Of a stretch of DNA of 64,000 bases, positions 25,337 to 33,968 are shown one piece after another. The translations under genes were made by a program, and so were the position numbers. The stretch comes from Kineococcus mangrovi. Its GTDB lineage: Bacteria > Actinomycetota > Actinomycetes > Actinomycetales > Kineococcaceae. Numbering within the stretch: position 1 is the first letter of the stretch; every line of letters begins with the position of its first letter. Under the pieces are notes generated by a model that was not told the DNA's origin, did no database searches, and saw only the letters and a list, made by a program, of their open reading frames with translations. Location of the stretch: the NCBI RefSeq assembly GCF_041320705.1, contig NZ_JBGGTQ010000009.1:1-64000 (forward strand), given 5' to 3'.

Positions 25337-27517
25337 GTGGAGTCGCCCACGGCGCCCCTCTCCCTGGAACTGCTGCACCGCACGGCCGCCGAGCTGGCCG
25401 CGGCCCTCGACGTCCGTGACGCCGTCACCTCGGTGCTCCTCGCGGGCCGTCAGGTCGTGGGCACCAACACGTGCGGCGTGGCCCTGCTCGACGAGACCGG
25501 CACCGTCCTCGTCCCCACCACCCCCCGCGACGGCGGCGACCTCACCGGGCTCGGCACGGGCCTGCCCGTCCCCCTGGACTCCGCCACCCCCAGCGCCGAG
25601 GCCGCCCGCACCCTGCGCCCCGTCCTGCTGCGCGACCGCGCCGAGCTGGCCGCCCGGTTCGGCACCGGCCCGGGCCGCGGGCTCAACGACACCGTCCTGG
25701 CCCTCGGGGAGCACTCCTGGGCCATGTACCCGCTCGTCGCCCGCGGCCGGCTCGTCGGCGTCCTGCGCTTCGGGCTCCTGCGCGAGGGGTCGCTGGACAC
25801 CGACGAGCAGCTGTTCGCCGCCACCCTGGCCGACCAGTGCGCGCTCGCCCTCGAGCGGGCGCGGCTGCTGCGCGAGGCCCGCCGCAGCGCCCTGCGGTAC
25901 CGCACCCTGGCCGAGGCCGGTTCCCTCGACGTCTTCACCGCCCGCCCCGGGGAGGGCATGACGTCGGACCTGCCGGGGTGGAGCGCCCTCACCGGCCGCA
26001 CCGACCCCCGCGGGAAGGCGTGGCAGGCCGACGTCCACCCCGAGGACCTGCCGGGGGTGCTCGAACGGTTCGACGCGTCCGTCCGCGAGCGCTCCACCGC
26101 CCGCTTCCGGCTGCGCGTGCGCGCCCTGACCGGCTGGCGGACCGTCGCCGCCGTCGCCGTGCCCGTCCTGGCCGACCCCACCGACCCGGCGTCCGAGATC
26201 GTCGAGTGGGTCGGTTCCCTCGACGACGTCACCGACCGCGTCCGCACCCGCCGGCAGACGCGCATCCTGCACGCCCTCACCGCGGCCCTGGCCAGCGCCG
26301 GCGGCTACGAGCAGGTCCTCGACGCCGTCCTGGGCGCCTGCCTCGAGGGCGCCGGTGCCGCGCGGGGCGTCCTGGTCGTCGCCGCGGGGCAGGGCGAGCA
26401 GGGACTGGTCGCCCACCGGACGGGGCCGGACCGGCGGCGCACGACGGCCGTGCTGCCCGAGCTGACCCTCGAGGACCTCGCGGCGCTGGCCGGGGACCGC
26501 GGCGTCTTCCCCGTCGGCGAGGCCGGGGTCCGGGACCTGCCCGCCGGGGTCCGCCCCTACTTCGAGGCGGCCGCGCTCTCGGGGGAGAGCGCGTGGGCGG
26601 TGCTGCCGCTGGCCTCGCGGACCCGCCGCCTGGGCACCCTCGTCCTGGGGTTCACCGACGGCGACCCGGCCGACGGGACCGACCCCGGCCCGCAGGACGA
26701 GGACCGCGAGTTCCTGCTCACCTTCGCCCGGCAGGCCGCGACCGCCCTGGACCGGATGCAGCTGCTGGAGCAGCAGCGCGACACCGCGACCGTGCTCGCC
26801 GAGGCCCTGCGCCCCGGCCCGCTGCCCGCGGTGGACTGGCTCGCGACGCACCGGGTCGCGCAGACCAGCGCCGGCGTCGAGGTCGGCGGGGACTGGGCCG
26901 AGCTCATCCCGCTGCCCGCCCCGCACGGGGCGGACGGTGCCGCGGGCGCCGCGGGCGAGGACCGGGTGGCGGTCGTGCTCGGGGACGTCATGGGCCGCGG
27001 GGCCCGGGCCGCCACCGTCATGGGCGAGGTCCGCACCCAGGTCCGCACCCTCGCCCACGTCGACCCGCACCCGAGCGCCGTCCTGCGCGGCCTCGACGCC
27101 CTGGCCCGCGCCGGCGGCGGGGAGGACCTGGTGACCATCTTCTACGCGGTCCTGGGGCGGGACGGGCGCCTGCTCGCCGCGAGCGCCGGTCACCTGCCGC
27201 CGCTGACGTGCAGCACCGGCCCGCACTACCTCGACGTCCCGCCCGGGGTGCCCGTCGGCGTCGAGGGCGACCCGCGCACCGACGTGCTCGACGTGCGGCT
27301 GGACCCCGGCAGCGCTCTCGTCGTGTTCTCCGACGGCCTCGTCGAGACGCGGACGCGATCGCTCGACGAGGGGCTGGCGCAGGTGCTGGAGCACTTCCGC
27401 GAGACCGCCTACGGGACGCCGGCCGACATCGTCGCCACCCTGGTGGACCGGATGGTCGGGGCCGGCGGGCAGGTCGTGGACGACGACGTCACGGTCCTGG
27501 CGCTGCGCCTGCGCTAG
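25337..27517 (+). CDS. GAF-PAS-GAF-SpoIIE type serine phosphatase
   Basis: A 726-residue soluble phosphatase. GAF 1 covers about residues 10-180 (LLHRTAAELAAALDVRDAV through FAATLADQCALALERA), a PAS-like fold about 190-290 (HPEDLPGVLERFDASV, then RFRLRVRAL), GAF 2 about 310-480, and a PP2C/SpoIIE domain 490-720 with VEVGGDWAELIPL, VVLGDVMGRGARAATVMGE, ASAGHLPPLT, VVFSDGLVETRTRSLDEG and DDDVTVLALRLR. The GTG at 25337 is chosen because GGGAGG stands 6 bases upstream. It probably dephosphorylates a STAS protein to release a sigma factor. The GT2 gene starts 9 bases after its stop, so the phosphatase heads a three-gene operon with two membrane-glycan genes, an unusual pairing. Confidence 0.9.
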   Translation: MESPTAPLSLELLHRTAAELAAALDVRDAVTSVLLAGRQVVGTNTCGVALLDETGTVLVPTTPRDGGDLTGLGTGLPVPLDSATPSAEAARTLRPVLLRDRAELAARFGTGPGRGLNDTVLALGEHSWAMYPLVARGRLVGVLRFGLLREGSLDTDEQLFAATLADQCALALERARLLREARRSALRYRTLAEAGSLDVFTARPGEGMTSDLPGWSALTGRTDPRGKAWQADVHPEDLPGVLERFDASVRERSTARFRLRVRALTGWRTVAAVAVPVLADPTDPASEIVEWVGSLDDVTDRVRTRRQTRILHALTAALASAGGYEQVLDAVLGACLEGAGAARGVLVVAAGQGEQGLVAHRTGPDRRRTTAVLPELTLEDLAALAGDRGVFPVGEAGVRDLPAGVRPYFEAAALSGESAWAVLPLASRTRRLGTLVLGFTDGDPADGTDPGPQDEDREFLLTFARQAATALDRMQLLEQQRDTATVLAEALRPGPLPAVDWLATHRVAQTSAGVEVGGDWAELIPLPAPHGADGAAGAAGEDRVAVVLGDVMGRGARAATVMGEVRTQVRTLAHVDPHPSAVLRGLDALARAGGGEDLVTIFYAVLGRDGRLLAASAGHLPPLTCSTGPHYLDVPPGVPVGVEGDPRTDVLDVRLDPGSALVVFSDGLVETRTRSLDEGLAQVLEHFRETAYGTPADIVATLVDRMVGAGGQVVDDDVTVLALRLR

Positions 27518-27526
27518 CGTCGCGGC

Positions 27527-28276
27527 GTGCCTGCGCTGCATCCGTCCTCGACCGTCGCGGTCGTCATCCCGGCCAAGGACGAGCAGGACCGGATCGCCGA
27601 GACCGTGCGTGCCGTCGCCGGGCTGGCCGTCGTCGACGTCGTCGTGGTCGTCGACGACGGCTCGACCGACCTGACCTCCAAAGCCGCCCGGGACGCCGGC
27701 GCCGTCGTCGTCGCCCACCGCCGCAACCGGGGCAAGGCCGCCGCGATGCGGACCGGGGCTCGCGCGGTCGCGGACTGGGAGAGCGCCCGGCCCCGGCCCG
27801 GCGTGCGGCCCCGGCCGCTGCTGCTCGTCGACGCCGACCTGGCCGCCAGCGCCGTCGAGACGGCCCCCCTCACCGTGCCCGTCCTGGCCGGTGAGGCCGA
27901 CATGACGATCGCCGTCCTGCCCCGGCAGGCCACCGCCGGTGGCGGTCGCGGGTTCGTGGTGGGCCTGTCCCGGCGCGGCACGGTCGCCGCGACGGGCTGG
28001 TCGCCCGAGCAGCCGCTGTCGGGGATGCGCTGCCTGACGCGCGCGGCCTTCGAGGCCGCGCTGCCGCTGGCGCCCGGGTGGGGCGTCGAGACGGCGCTGA
28101 CGATCGACCTGCTGCGCGCCGGGTTCCGGGTCCGGGAGGTGCCGTGCGACCTGCACCACCGCGTCTCGGGCAGGGACCTGCGCGGCCAGCTGCACCGGGC
28201 CGCGCAGTTCCGCGACGTCGCCCGCGCGCTCGGCCGGCGCCGCGTGCAGGACGTCCTGCGCCGCTCCACCCGCTGA
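27527..28276 (+). CDS. Family 2 glycosyltransferase, polyprenyl-phosphate type
   Basis: A 249-residue inverting GT-A enzyme. The GTG start lies 9 bases after the phosphatase stop. It contains VAVVIPAKDEQDRIAETVRA, VVVVDDGSTDLTSKAARDAG, GKAAAMRTGARAV and the metal-binding LLLVDADLAAS, with acceptor-side sequence QPLSGMRCLTRAAFE and GWGVETALTIDLLRAGFRV. This resembles DPM1/Ppm1-type enzymes that move Man or Glc to polyprenyl phosphate, but lacks a membrane tail. With the MptB-like gene starting three bases after its stop, it may make the lipid-linked donor that MptB uses. The sugar is inferred only. Confidence 0.82.
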   Translation: MPALHPSSTVAVVIPAKDEQDRIAETVRAVAGLAVVDVVVVVDDGSTDLTSKAARDAGAVVVAHRRNRGKAAAMRTGARAVADWESARPRPGVRPRPLLLVDADLAASAVETAPLTVPVLAGEADMTIAVLPRQATAGGGRGFVVGLSRRGTVAATGWSPEQPLSGMRCLTRAAFEAALPLAPGWGVETALTIDLLRAGFRVREVPCDLHHRVSGRDLRGQLHRAAQFRDVARALGRRRVQDVLRRSTR

Positions 28277-28279
28277 CCC

Positions 28280-29755
28280 GTGGGCGCCGCCTCCCCGGTC
28301 CCAGGTCCCGCCCGACCGGACCGGCCGGTCCGCTGGGCCGTGGCCGGGACGGTCGGCTGCCTCCTCGGCTGGCTCGTCGTGGCCGTCCTGGGTCCCTCGG
28401 CCGCCGCGCCCGCGCTCGGGCCGGGGCCCGTGCCGTTCGACCTCGGCCGGCACCCGTCGTCGGCGACGGTCAGCGTCCTCATGGCCCTCTCGGTCCTGGC
28501 CGGGGGGGTCGGTCTGGGTGGCGGGGCGCTCGCCGTCGCCCGGGGGTGGCGGCCCCGGCGGTTCCTGGTCCTGGCCGGTGCCGGCGCGCTGCTGCTCGTC
28601 CTCGTCCCGCCCGTCGGCTCGGCCGACCACCTCAGCTACGCCGCCTACGGCCGCATCGCCGCCCTCGGCGGTGACCCGTACGGCCAGCCCCCGGACGCCT
28701 TCGCCGCCGGCACCGATCCCGTCGTCTCCGCCGTGCGGGACCCGTGGCGCTCGACGACGTCGGTGTACGGGCCGGTCGGCGGTCTGCTCATGGCGCTGTG
28801 CTCGGTGCTGGGCCAGGACTCGGTCCGCGCGACCGTGTGGGTCTGGCAGGTGCTGCTCCTGGCGGGGTGGGCCCTCGCGGCGCTCGTCGGGCACCGGGTG
28901 CTGGGCGGCGGGGGAGACGGTTCGGGGGACGGTTCGGCGCGGCGGGCCTGGTTCGCGGTCCTGTTCACGGCCAACCCCCTGCTGCTGACCGTCGGCCTGG
29001 GCGGGGCGCACGCCGACGTCCTCGCCGGGGCGGCCGCCGTCCTGGCCCTGCTGCTCGCGCCGCGGGCCCCGGTCGCCGCCGGCCTCGCGCTCGCCGTCGC
29101 CGCCGGCACCAAGGCGCCCTACGGCGTGGTCGCCGTCGGGATCGTCGTGGCCGCCGTCGCCGCCGGGCGCCTGAGCGCGGGCTGGCTGCTGCGCGGGGTC
29201 CTGGCCGCCCTGCTCGTCCTCGTCCCGGCGCACCTGTGGGCCGGCGCCCACGTCTACGACCAGACGCGCACCGCGAGCCGCTACGTCTCCCTCGCCACCG
29301 TGTGGCGGCCGCTGGTCGAGGCGGGGCTGCCGCGGGGGCTGCTCCTGCCCGGGACCGCTCTCGTCGTGGCCCTCGTCACCGTCCTGTGGTGGCCGGCCCT
29401 CGTGCGCGGCGGGCGGCTCGAACGCTCGGCGGGGGTCAGCGCCGTGCTCGCCACCGGGTACCTGCTGGGTGCCGCCTACGAGCTGCCCTGGTACGACCTG
29501 CTGCTGTGGGGGCCGCTGGCGCTCGCGGTGGCGGCCGGGGCGCCGGCGGCCCGGCTGCTGGTGGCGGTGCTGGCGGCGCGGCTGACGCTGCTGGCGCTGG
29601 CGTACGTGCCCGGTCTCGTCGACGGCATGAGCCCCCTCGTGCAGGCCGTGACCCTCGGCTACCGCCGGGAGGTGGGGCCGTGGGTGGCCTGGGCCGCGTT
29701 GGTCGTCGTCGTCACGGTCGGTGTCCGAGCGCGACGCTCGGTCGCGCGGACGTGA
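28280..29755 (+). CDS. mptB: MptB-like alpha-1,6-mannosyltransferase
   Basis: A 491-residue membrane protein with about a dozen helices, fitting the GT-C family member MptB, which extends alpha-1,6-mannan (lipomannan core) using polyprenyl-phosphate mannose. The first extracellular loop holds DHLSYAAYGRIAALGGDPYG, with the Asp and Tyr typical of GT-C sugar-transferases, and TTSVYGPVGGLLMALCSVLG. Helix-rich ends include GGAHADVLAGAAAVLALLL and AAGTKAPYGVVAVGIVV. The GTG start is 3 bases downstream of the GT2 stop, so the genes are co-translated or coupled. A related DUF2029-type (GT87) assignment cannot be ruled out. No gene follows for 247 bases. Confidence 0.72.
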   Translation: MGAASPVPGPARPDRPVRWAVAGTVGCLLGWLVVAVLGPSAAAPALGPGPVPFDLGRHPSSATVSVLMALSVLAGGVGLGGGALAVARGWRPRRFLVLAGAGALLLVLVPPVGSADHLSYAAYGRIAALGGDPYGQPPDAFAAGTDPVVSAVRDPWRSTTSVYGPVGGLLMALCSVLGQDSVRATVWVWQVLLLAGWALAALVGHRVLGGGGDGSGDGSARRAWFAVLFTANPLLLTVGLGGAHADVLAGAAAVLALLLAPRAPVAAGLALAVAAGTKAPYGVVAVGIVVAAVAAGRLSAGWLLRGVLAALLVLVPAHLWAGAHVYDQTRTASRYVSLATVWRPLVEAGLPRGLLLPGTALVVALVTVLWWPALVRGGRLERSAGVSAVLATGYLLGAAYELPWYDLLLWGPLALAVAAGAPAARLLVAVLAARLTLLALAYVPGLVDGMSPLVQAVTLGYRREVGPWVAWAALVVVVTVGVRARRSVART

Positions 29756-30002
29756 CGGTGTGGCATGCTCGGGTGAGGGCTCAACCAGAACCGGCGGGTG
29801 CCGGTCGCCGGCGGGGCCCGTGTCTGGACGATGGGCCCAGAACGTCGGGTGATACCCGGTCTTGAACGGTTCATCCGGTCGGGTGGTTGTTCTGGTGGAA
29901 CGGTCAAGCAGCACCAGCGACCCCCCGAACCAGTCCGGGAAGGCGGGACACCGGTTCCGCGCGCGGAACACGTCGAGCAGCGGCTGAGAGGTCTGAGCGC
30001 AC

Positions 30003-30389
30003 ATGGGGCACAACGTGGCGGTCGTGGACGGCAACAGGGTCCAGGTCCCCGAGGACTGGTGGTCGGACGTCCTGCGCACCGTCACCGAGGGTGACCGGCC
30101 GATGATCGTCGAGGACGCCACCGGCAACCGCTTCGTGCTGGTCTCCGAGGCTCGCTACCGCGCCCTGGAGAACCAGGGCCCGACCCGTCCCGGGGTGACG
30201 CTCACCGCCCGCGAGCAGGAGATCCTGCAGATGATCGCCGACGGCTGCCCCGGCTCCGTCGTCGCCGAGCGCCTCGGCCTCGCACCGAACACGGTCGCCC
30301 AGCACCTGGCCTCGGTCCGCCGCAAGTACGGCGTGCGCTCCTCCGCCGCGGCCGCCGCCGTCGCCCGCCAGGACGGTCTCGTCTCCTGA
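30003..30389 (+). CDS. LuxR-type HTH regulator with Phd-like N-terminus
   Basis: A 128-residue regulator. Residues about 66-125 are a LuxR/GerE helix-turn-helix: LTAREQEILQMIADGCPGSV, VAERLGLAPNTVAQHLASVR and RKYGVRSSAAAAA. The N-terminal 55 residues are not a receiver: VTEGDRPMIVEDATGNRFVL then VSEARYRALEN resemble the Phd/YefM antitoxin repression-domain pattern (DRPxxI, then xVSExxYxAL). So it may be a LuxR-type DNA-binding protein fused to a Phd-like dimer or operator-binding part. ATG start, GAGAGG about 12 bases upstream. A long 247-base upstream gap is suited to a regulated leader. A strong terminator at 30408 follows. Confidence 0.78.
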   Translation: MGHNVAVVDGNRVQVPEDWWSDVLRTVTEGDRPMIVEDATGNRFVLVSEARYRALENQGPTRPGVTLTAREQEILQMIADGCPGSVVAERLGLAPNTVAQHLASVRRKYGVRSSAAAAAVARQDGLVS

Positions 30390-30407
30390 CCTCCCCCGCA
30401 CCGCGAC

Positions 30408-30436
30408 GGGCCCTCGGAACGCTGCTCCGGGGGCCC
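30408..30436. terminator. Bidirectional hairpin terminator
   Basis: GGGCCCTCGGA (30408-30418), a 7-base loop, then TCCGGGGGCCC (30426-30436): an 11-bp stem with one G-T type mismatch, between convergent genes ending at 30389 and 30486. Confidence 0.75.
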
Positions 30437-30485
30437 TCGCCGTGCCCGGCGCCCGTCCACGGGTGAGCGGGCCGGTCCGCCGACG

Positions 30486-31172
30486 TCACGGGCTGGGCAT
30501 CGTGAACCCGACGACCTGCTCGGTCCCCCCGTCCTCCCCGGTGAGGGCGTGACCGACGGTCGACAGCCACCGGACGGTCCCGTCGGGGTGCACCACGCGG
30601 AAGCGCAGGCTCAGCGAGGACGCCTTCGTGAAGGCGTCCCGGGTCGTCTTCGAGACGCGCTCCTGGTCGTCGGGGTGGACGCACCGCAGCGTCTCGGTCC
30701 ACGGCAGCCGGTGCTGGCGCGAGGGGAAGCCGAGGAGCCCGCTGACGCGCTCGTCGAGGTCGACGACCTCGGGCGAGGCGTGCATGGCGAACGCGCCCGA
30801 GGGCGTCTGCGGCAGACCCCGGGCCTCGATCCAGGCGCGGAAGCCGACGGGGTCGAGCGTGGAGGCGGCCAGGTCGACGCGGACGCGGACGGGCGCGGGG
30901 AGGTCGGACAGGACGGCCTGCCCGACGGGGCTGGTCAGCAGCAGCCGGACGAGCACGTGGAAGGGGACGGCGTCGCCCTGCACGAGCAGGCCGAGCCGGC
31001 GTCCGTGGTCGTCGTCGAGGGAGAGGCTGTCCACCAGCGAGGTCATCGCGGGGTCCGGACCGGGGGGCGGTTCGTCCCCCCACAGGTCGGCCACGTCCGC
31101 CCGCACCTGCTCGGCACGTCGCCGGACGTGGTGCTCGCGCGACAGGCTGTCGTCCTCGTCGATCGGACCCAC
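30486..31172 (-). CDS. LWGDE-module PAS domain protein
   Basis: About 228 residues. The N-terminal half begins REHHVRRRAEQVRADVADLW and continues GDEPPPGPDPAMTSLVDSL then SLDDDHGRRLG, the same LWGDE module found in the orphan protein at 6895-7461. The C-terminal half is a PAS_3 fold: VDLDERVSGLLGFPS, CVHPDDQERV, LSLRFRVVHPDGTVRWLS and QVVGFTMP. It may be a light, redox or ligand sensor acting through the novel module, but no output enzyme or HTH is present. The start codon is a GTG (VGPIDED) with no clear ribosome binding site, so the N-terminus is provisional. Divergent from the helicase with 165 bases between. Confidence 0.75.
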   Translation of the reverse strand: MGPIDEDDSLSREHHVRRRAEQVRADVADLWGDEPPPGPDPAMTSLVDSLSLDDDHGRRLGLLVQGDAVPFHVLVRLLLTSPVGQAVLSDLPAPVRVRVDLAASTLDPVGFRAWIEARGLPQTPSGAFAMHASPEVVDLDERVSGLLGFPSRQHRLPWTETLRCVHPDDQERVSKTTRDAFTKASSLSLRFRVVHPDGTVRWLSTVGHALTGEDGGTEQVVGFTMPSP

Positions 31173-31337
31173 CCCCGGGAAGCTCTGACCAGGCGCACAG
31201 GATGACGCAGGGAGCGCTCCCGCACCACGGGTGATCCTCACGACTTCGGCGGTCCCGGAGGGCCGGTCCAGCCGCGGGGGACGAGCGCCGGGTCGCCGGC
31301 GGGCCCGGACGGCTCCCGGTGGGACCATGGGAGGGCC

Positions 31338-33911
31338 ATGACGACCCTCGCGCCCACGCTCCCCGAGCTCCTGCCCACCCCTCCCACCGGTCCGGCCGAC
31401 GGCCCCGCCGACCCCGACGCCGTCCTCGCGGCGTTCACGGAGTGGGTCACCGGGCGCGGCATCACCCTCTACCCCGCGCAGGAGGAGGCCCTGCTCGAGG
31501 TCGTCTCCGGGTCGAACGTCGTGCTCGCCACCCCGACCGGCTCCGGCAAGTCGCTCGTCGCGGCCGGTGCCCACGCCGCGGCGCTCGCCACGGGGACCCG
31601 GTCCTTCTACACCGCCCCGCTGAAGGCGCTCGTCAGCGAGAAGTTCTTCGCCCTCATCGAGGTCTTCGGTGCGCAGAACGTCGGGATGATGACCGGCGAC
31701 GCGTCCGTGAACCCCGGCGCCCCCGTCGTGTGCTGCACCGCCGAGGTCCTGGCGAACCTCGCACTGCGTTCGGGCGCCTTCGCCGACGTCGGCCAGGTCG
31801 TCATGGACGAGTTCCACTTCTACGCCGACCCCGACCGCGGCTGGGCCTGGCAGGTCCCGCTCGTCGAGCTGCCGCAGGCGCAGTTCCTGCTGATGTCCGC
31901 GACCCTCGGCGACGTCACCGCGCTGCGTGACGACCTGACCCGCCGCACCGGACGGGCGACCGCGCTCGTCACGTCCGTGGAGCGGCCCGTCCCGCTGCAC
32001 TACTCCTACGCGACGACGCCGCTGCAGGAGACCGTCGAGGAACTCCTGCAGACCGACCGCGCCCCCGTCTACGTCGTGCACGCCACCCAGGCCGCCGCCG
32101 TCGAGCAGGCCCAGGCCCTCACCAGCGCGAAGATCGCGACCCGCGAGCAGCGCGACGCGATCGCCGAGGCCATCGGCGGGTTCCGGTTCGCCGCCGGGTT
32201 CGGGAAGGTGCTGTCCCGGTTGCTGCGGATGGGCGTCGGCGTCCACCACGCCGGGATGCTGCCGAAGTACCGCCGGCTCGTGGAGACGCTCGCGCAGGCC
32301 GGGCTGCTGAAGGTGATCTGCGGCACCGACACCCTCGGCGTCGGCATCAACGTCCCCATCCGCACCGTGCTGTTCGGCGGGCTCACGAAGTTCGACGGCC
32401 GCCGCAACCGGCACTACCGCGTCCGGGAGTTCCACCAGATCGCCGGCCGCGCCGGCCGCGCCGGGTTCGACACCGCGGGCACCGTCGTCGTGCAGGCCCC
32501 CGAGCACGAGGTCGAGAACGCGCGCCGCGTCGCCAAGGCCGGTGACGACCCGAAGAAGCAGAAACGCGTCCAGCGGGTCAAGGCCCCGGAGGGTTTCGTC
32601 TCCTGGTCGCAGCAGACGATGGACAAGCTCGTCACGGGTGAACCCGAGCAGCTCACGTCCCACTTCCGGGTGACCACGTCGATGCTGCTGAACGTCCTGC
32701 AGCGGCCCGGGAACCCCGTGGAGGCGATGCGGCACCTGCTGCTGGAGAACCACGAACCCCGCAAGAACCAGCTCAAGCACGTCCGCCGCGCGGTCGAGCT
32801 GTTCCGCGCCCTGCTCGACGCCGGGATCGTGGAGACGCTGCCCGAACCGCTGTCCGACGGCCGCCAGGTGCGGCTCGTCACCGACCTGCAGCTCGACTTC
32901 GCCCTCAACCAGCCGCTGTCGCCGTTCGCGCTCGCCGTCGTCGACGACCTGCTCGACCCCGCCTCCCCGACGTACGCGCTCGACGTCGTGTCCGTCATCG
33001 AGGCCACCCTCGACGAACCGATGAAGGTGCTGCTGGCGCAGAAGTCGAAGGCCAAGGGCGAAGCGGTGCAGCGGATGAAGGCCGACGGCATCGAGTACGA
33101 GGAACGCATGGAACTCCTCGAGGACGTCGAGTGGCCGCAGCCGCTGGCCGAGGAGCTGCGCGCCGCGTACAAGACGTACCGGTCCGGGAACCCGTGGGTC
33201 GGCGACTACGAGGTGCGGCCCAAGTCCGTCGTCCGCGACATGTACGAGCGGGCCATGACGTTCGGCGACTACGTGGCGTACTACCAGCTCGCCCGGTCCG
33301 AGGGCCTGGTGCTGCGGTACCTGTCCGACGCCTACAAGGCGCTCAAGCAGACCGTCCCCGACGACGCCCGCACCGAGGAGCTCACCGACTTCGTCGAGTG
33401 GCTCGGGGAAGTGGTGCGCCAGACCGACTCCTCGCTGCTCGCCGAGTGGGAGGCGCTGCGCGACGGCGTCGACGCCGCCGACGTGGAGGACGTCGTCGCG
33501 CCGCAGGAGGACGAGGCCCCGCCGGTCACCGCGAACACCCGCGCGTTCCGCGTCCTCGTGCGCAACGCGGTGTTCCGGTTCGTCGAGCTGTGCGCCCTCG
33601 ACCGCCCCGCCGCCCTCGCCGCGCTCAACGGGTCCCCCGACGAGGACACGTGGGCCGACCAGCTCGACGCGTACTACTCCGAGCACGACACGATCGGGAC
33701 CGGGCCCGACGCCCGCGGCCCGCACCTGCTGCAGGTCGACGACGGCTCCGGCCCCGAACCGAAGGGTTCGCCCCGGAACTGGTACGTGCGGCAGGTGCTC
33801 GAGGACCCCGCCGGCGACCGCGACTGGGGGGTCGTCGCGGAGGTCGACCTCGACGCCTCCGACGAGGCGGGGACCGCCGTCCTGCGCGTCGCGGGCCTGT
33901 TGCGCTTGTGA
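31338..33911 (+). CDS. DEAD/DEAH-box helicase with DUF3516 domain
   Basis: An 857-residue superfamily 2 RNA/DNA helicase. Walker A is ATPTGSGKSLVAAGAHAAA, the DExH box reads VVMDEFHFY, motif III MSATLGDV and motif VI FHQIAGRAGRAGFDTAG. The C-terminal half is the long actinobacterial DUF3516 region, with FVSWSQQTMDKLVTGEPEQL and the conserved helices up to the terminal RVAGLLRL. Related proteins resemble Ski2/Mtr4-like RNA helicases and may act in RNA decay or ribosome rescue; the precise substrate is unknown. Good ATG start. No close operon partner; the aldo-keto reductase starts 57 bases on. Confidence 0.92.
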   Translation: MTTLAPTLPELLPTPPTGPADGPADPDAVLAAFTEWVTGRGITLYPAQEEALLEVVSGSNVVLATPTGSGKSLVAAGAHAAALATGTRSFYTAPLKALVSEKFFALIEVFGAQNVGMMTGDASVNPGAPVVCCTAEVLANLALRSGAFADVGQVVMDEFHFYADPDRGWAWQVPLVELPQAQFLLMSATLGDVTALRDDLTRRTGRATALVTSVERPVPLHYSYATTPLQETVEELLQTDRAPVYVVHATQAAAVEQAQALTSAKIATREQRDAIAEAIGGFRFAAGFGKVLSRLLRMGVGVHHAGMLPKYRRLVETLAQAGLLKVICGTDTLGVGINVPIRTVLFGGLTKFDGRRNRHYRVREFHQIAGRAGRAGFDTAGTVVVQAPEHEVENARRVAKAGDDPKKQKRVQRVKAPEGFVSWSQQTMDKLVTGEPEQLTSHFRVTTSMLLNVLQRPGNPVEAMRHLLLENHEPRKNQLKHVRRAVELFRALLDAGIVETLPEPLSDGRQVRLVTDLQLDFALNQPLSPFALAVVDDLLDPASPTYALDVVSVIEATLDEPMKVLLAQKSKAKGEAVQRMKADGIEYEERMELLEDVEWPQPLAEELRAAYKTYRSGNPWVGDYEVRPKSVVRDMYERAMTFGDYVAYYQLARSEGLVLRYLSDAYKALKQTVPDDARTEELTDFVEWLGEVVRQTDSSLLAEWEALRDGVDAADVEDVVAPQEDEAPPVTANTRAFRVLVRNAVFRFVELCALDRPAALAALNGSPDEDTWADQLDAYYSEHDTIGTGPDARGPHLLQVDDGSGPEPKGSPRNWYVRQVLEDPAGDRDWGVVAEVDLDASDEAGTAVLRVAGLLRL

Positions 33912-33968
33912 CCCCGCCCCGGCGCAGTGGTCGCGCGACCCGGCGTGAGCCCTCGTAAGGTCGAACCC

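Noticed and set aside
25280-30127. Very long open frame on the minus strand opposite the phosphatase/GT operon
   Set aside because: A GC-rich shadow with Gly/Arg/Pro composition, no domain, while the plus strand encodes complete known domains.
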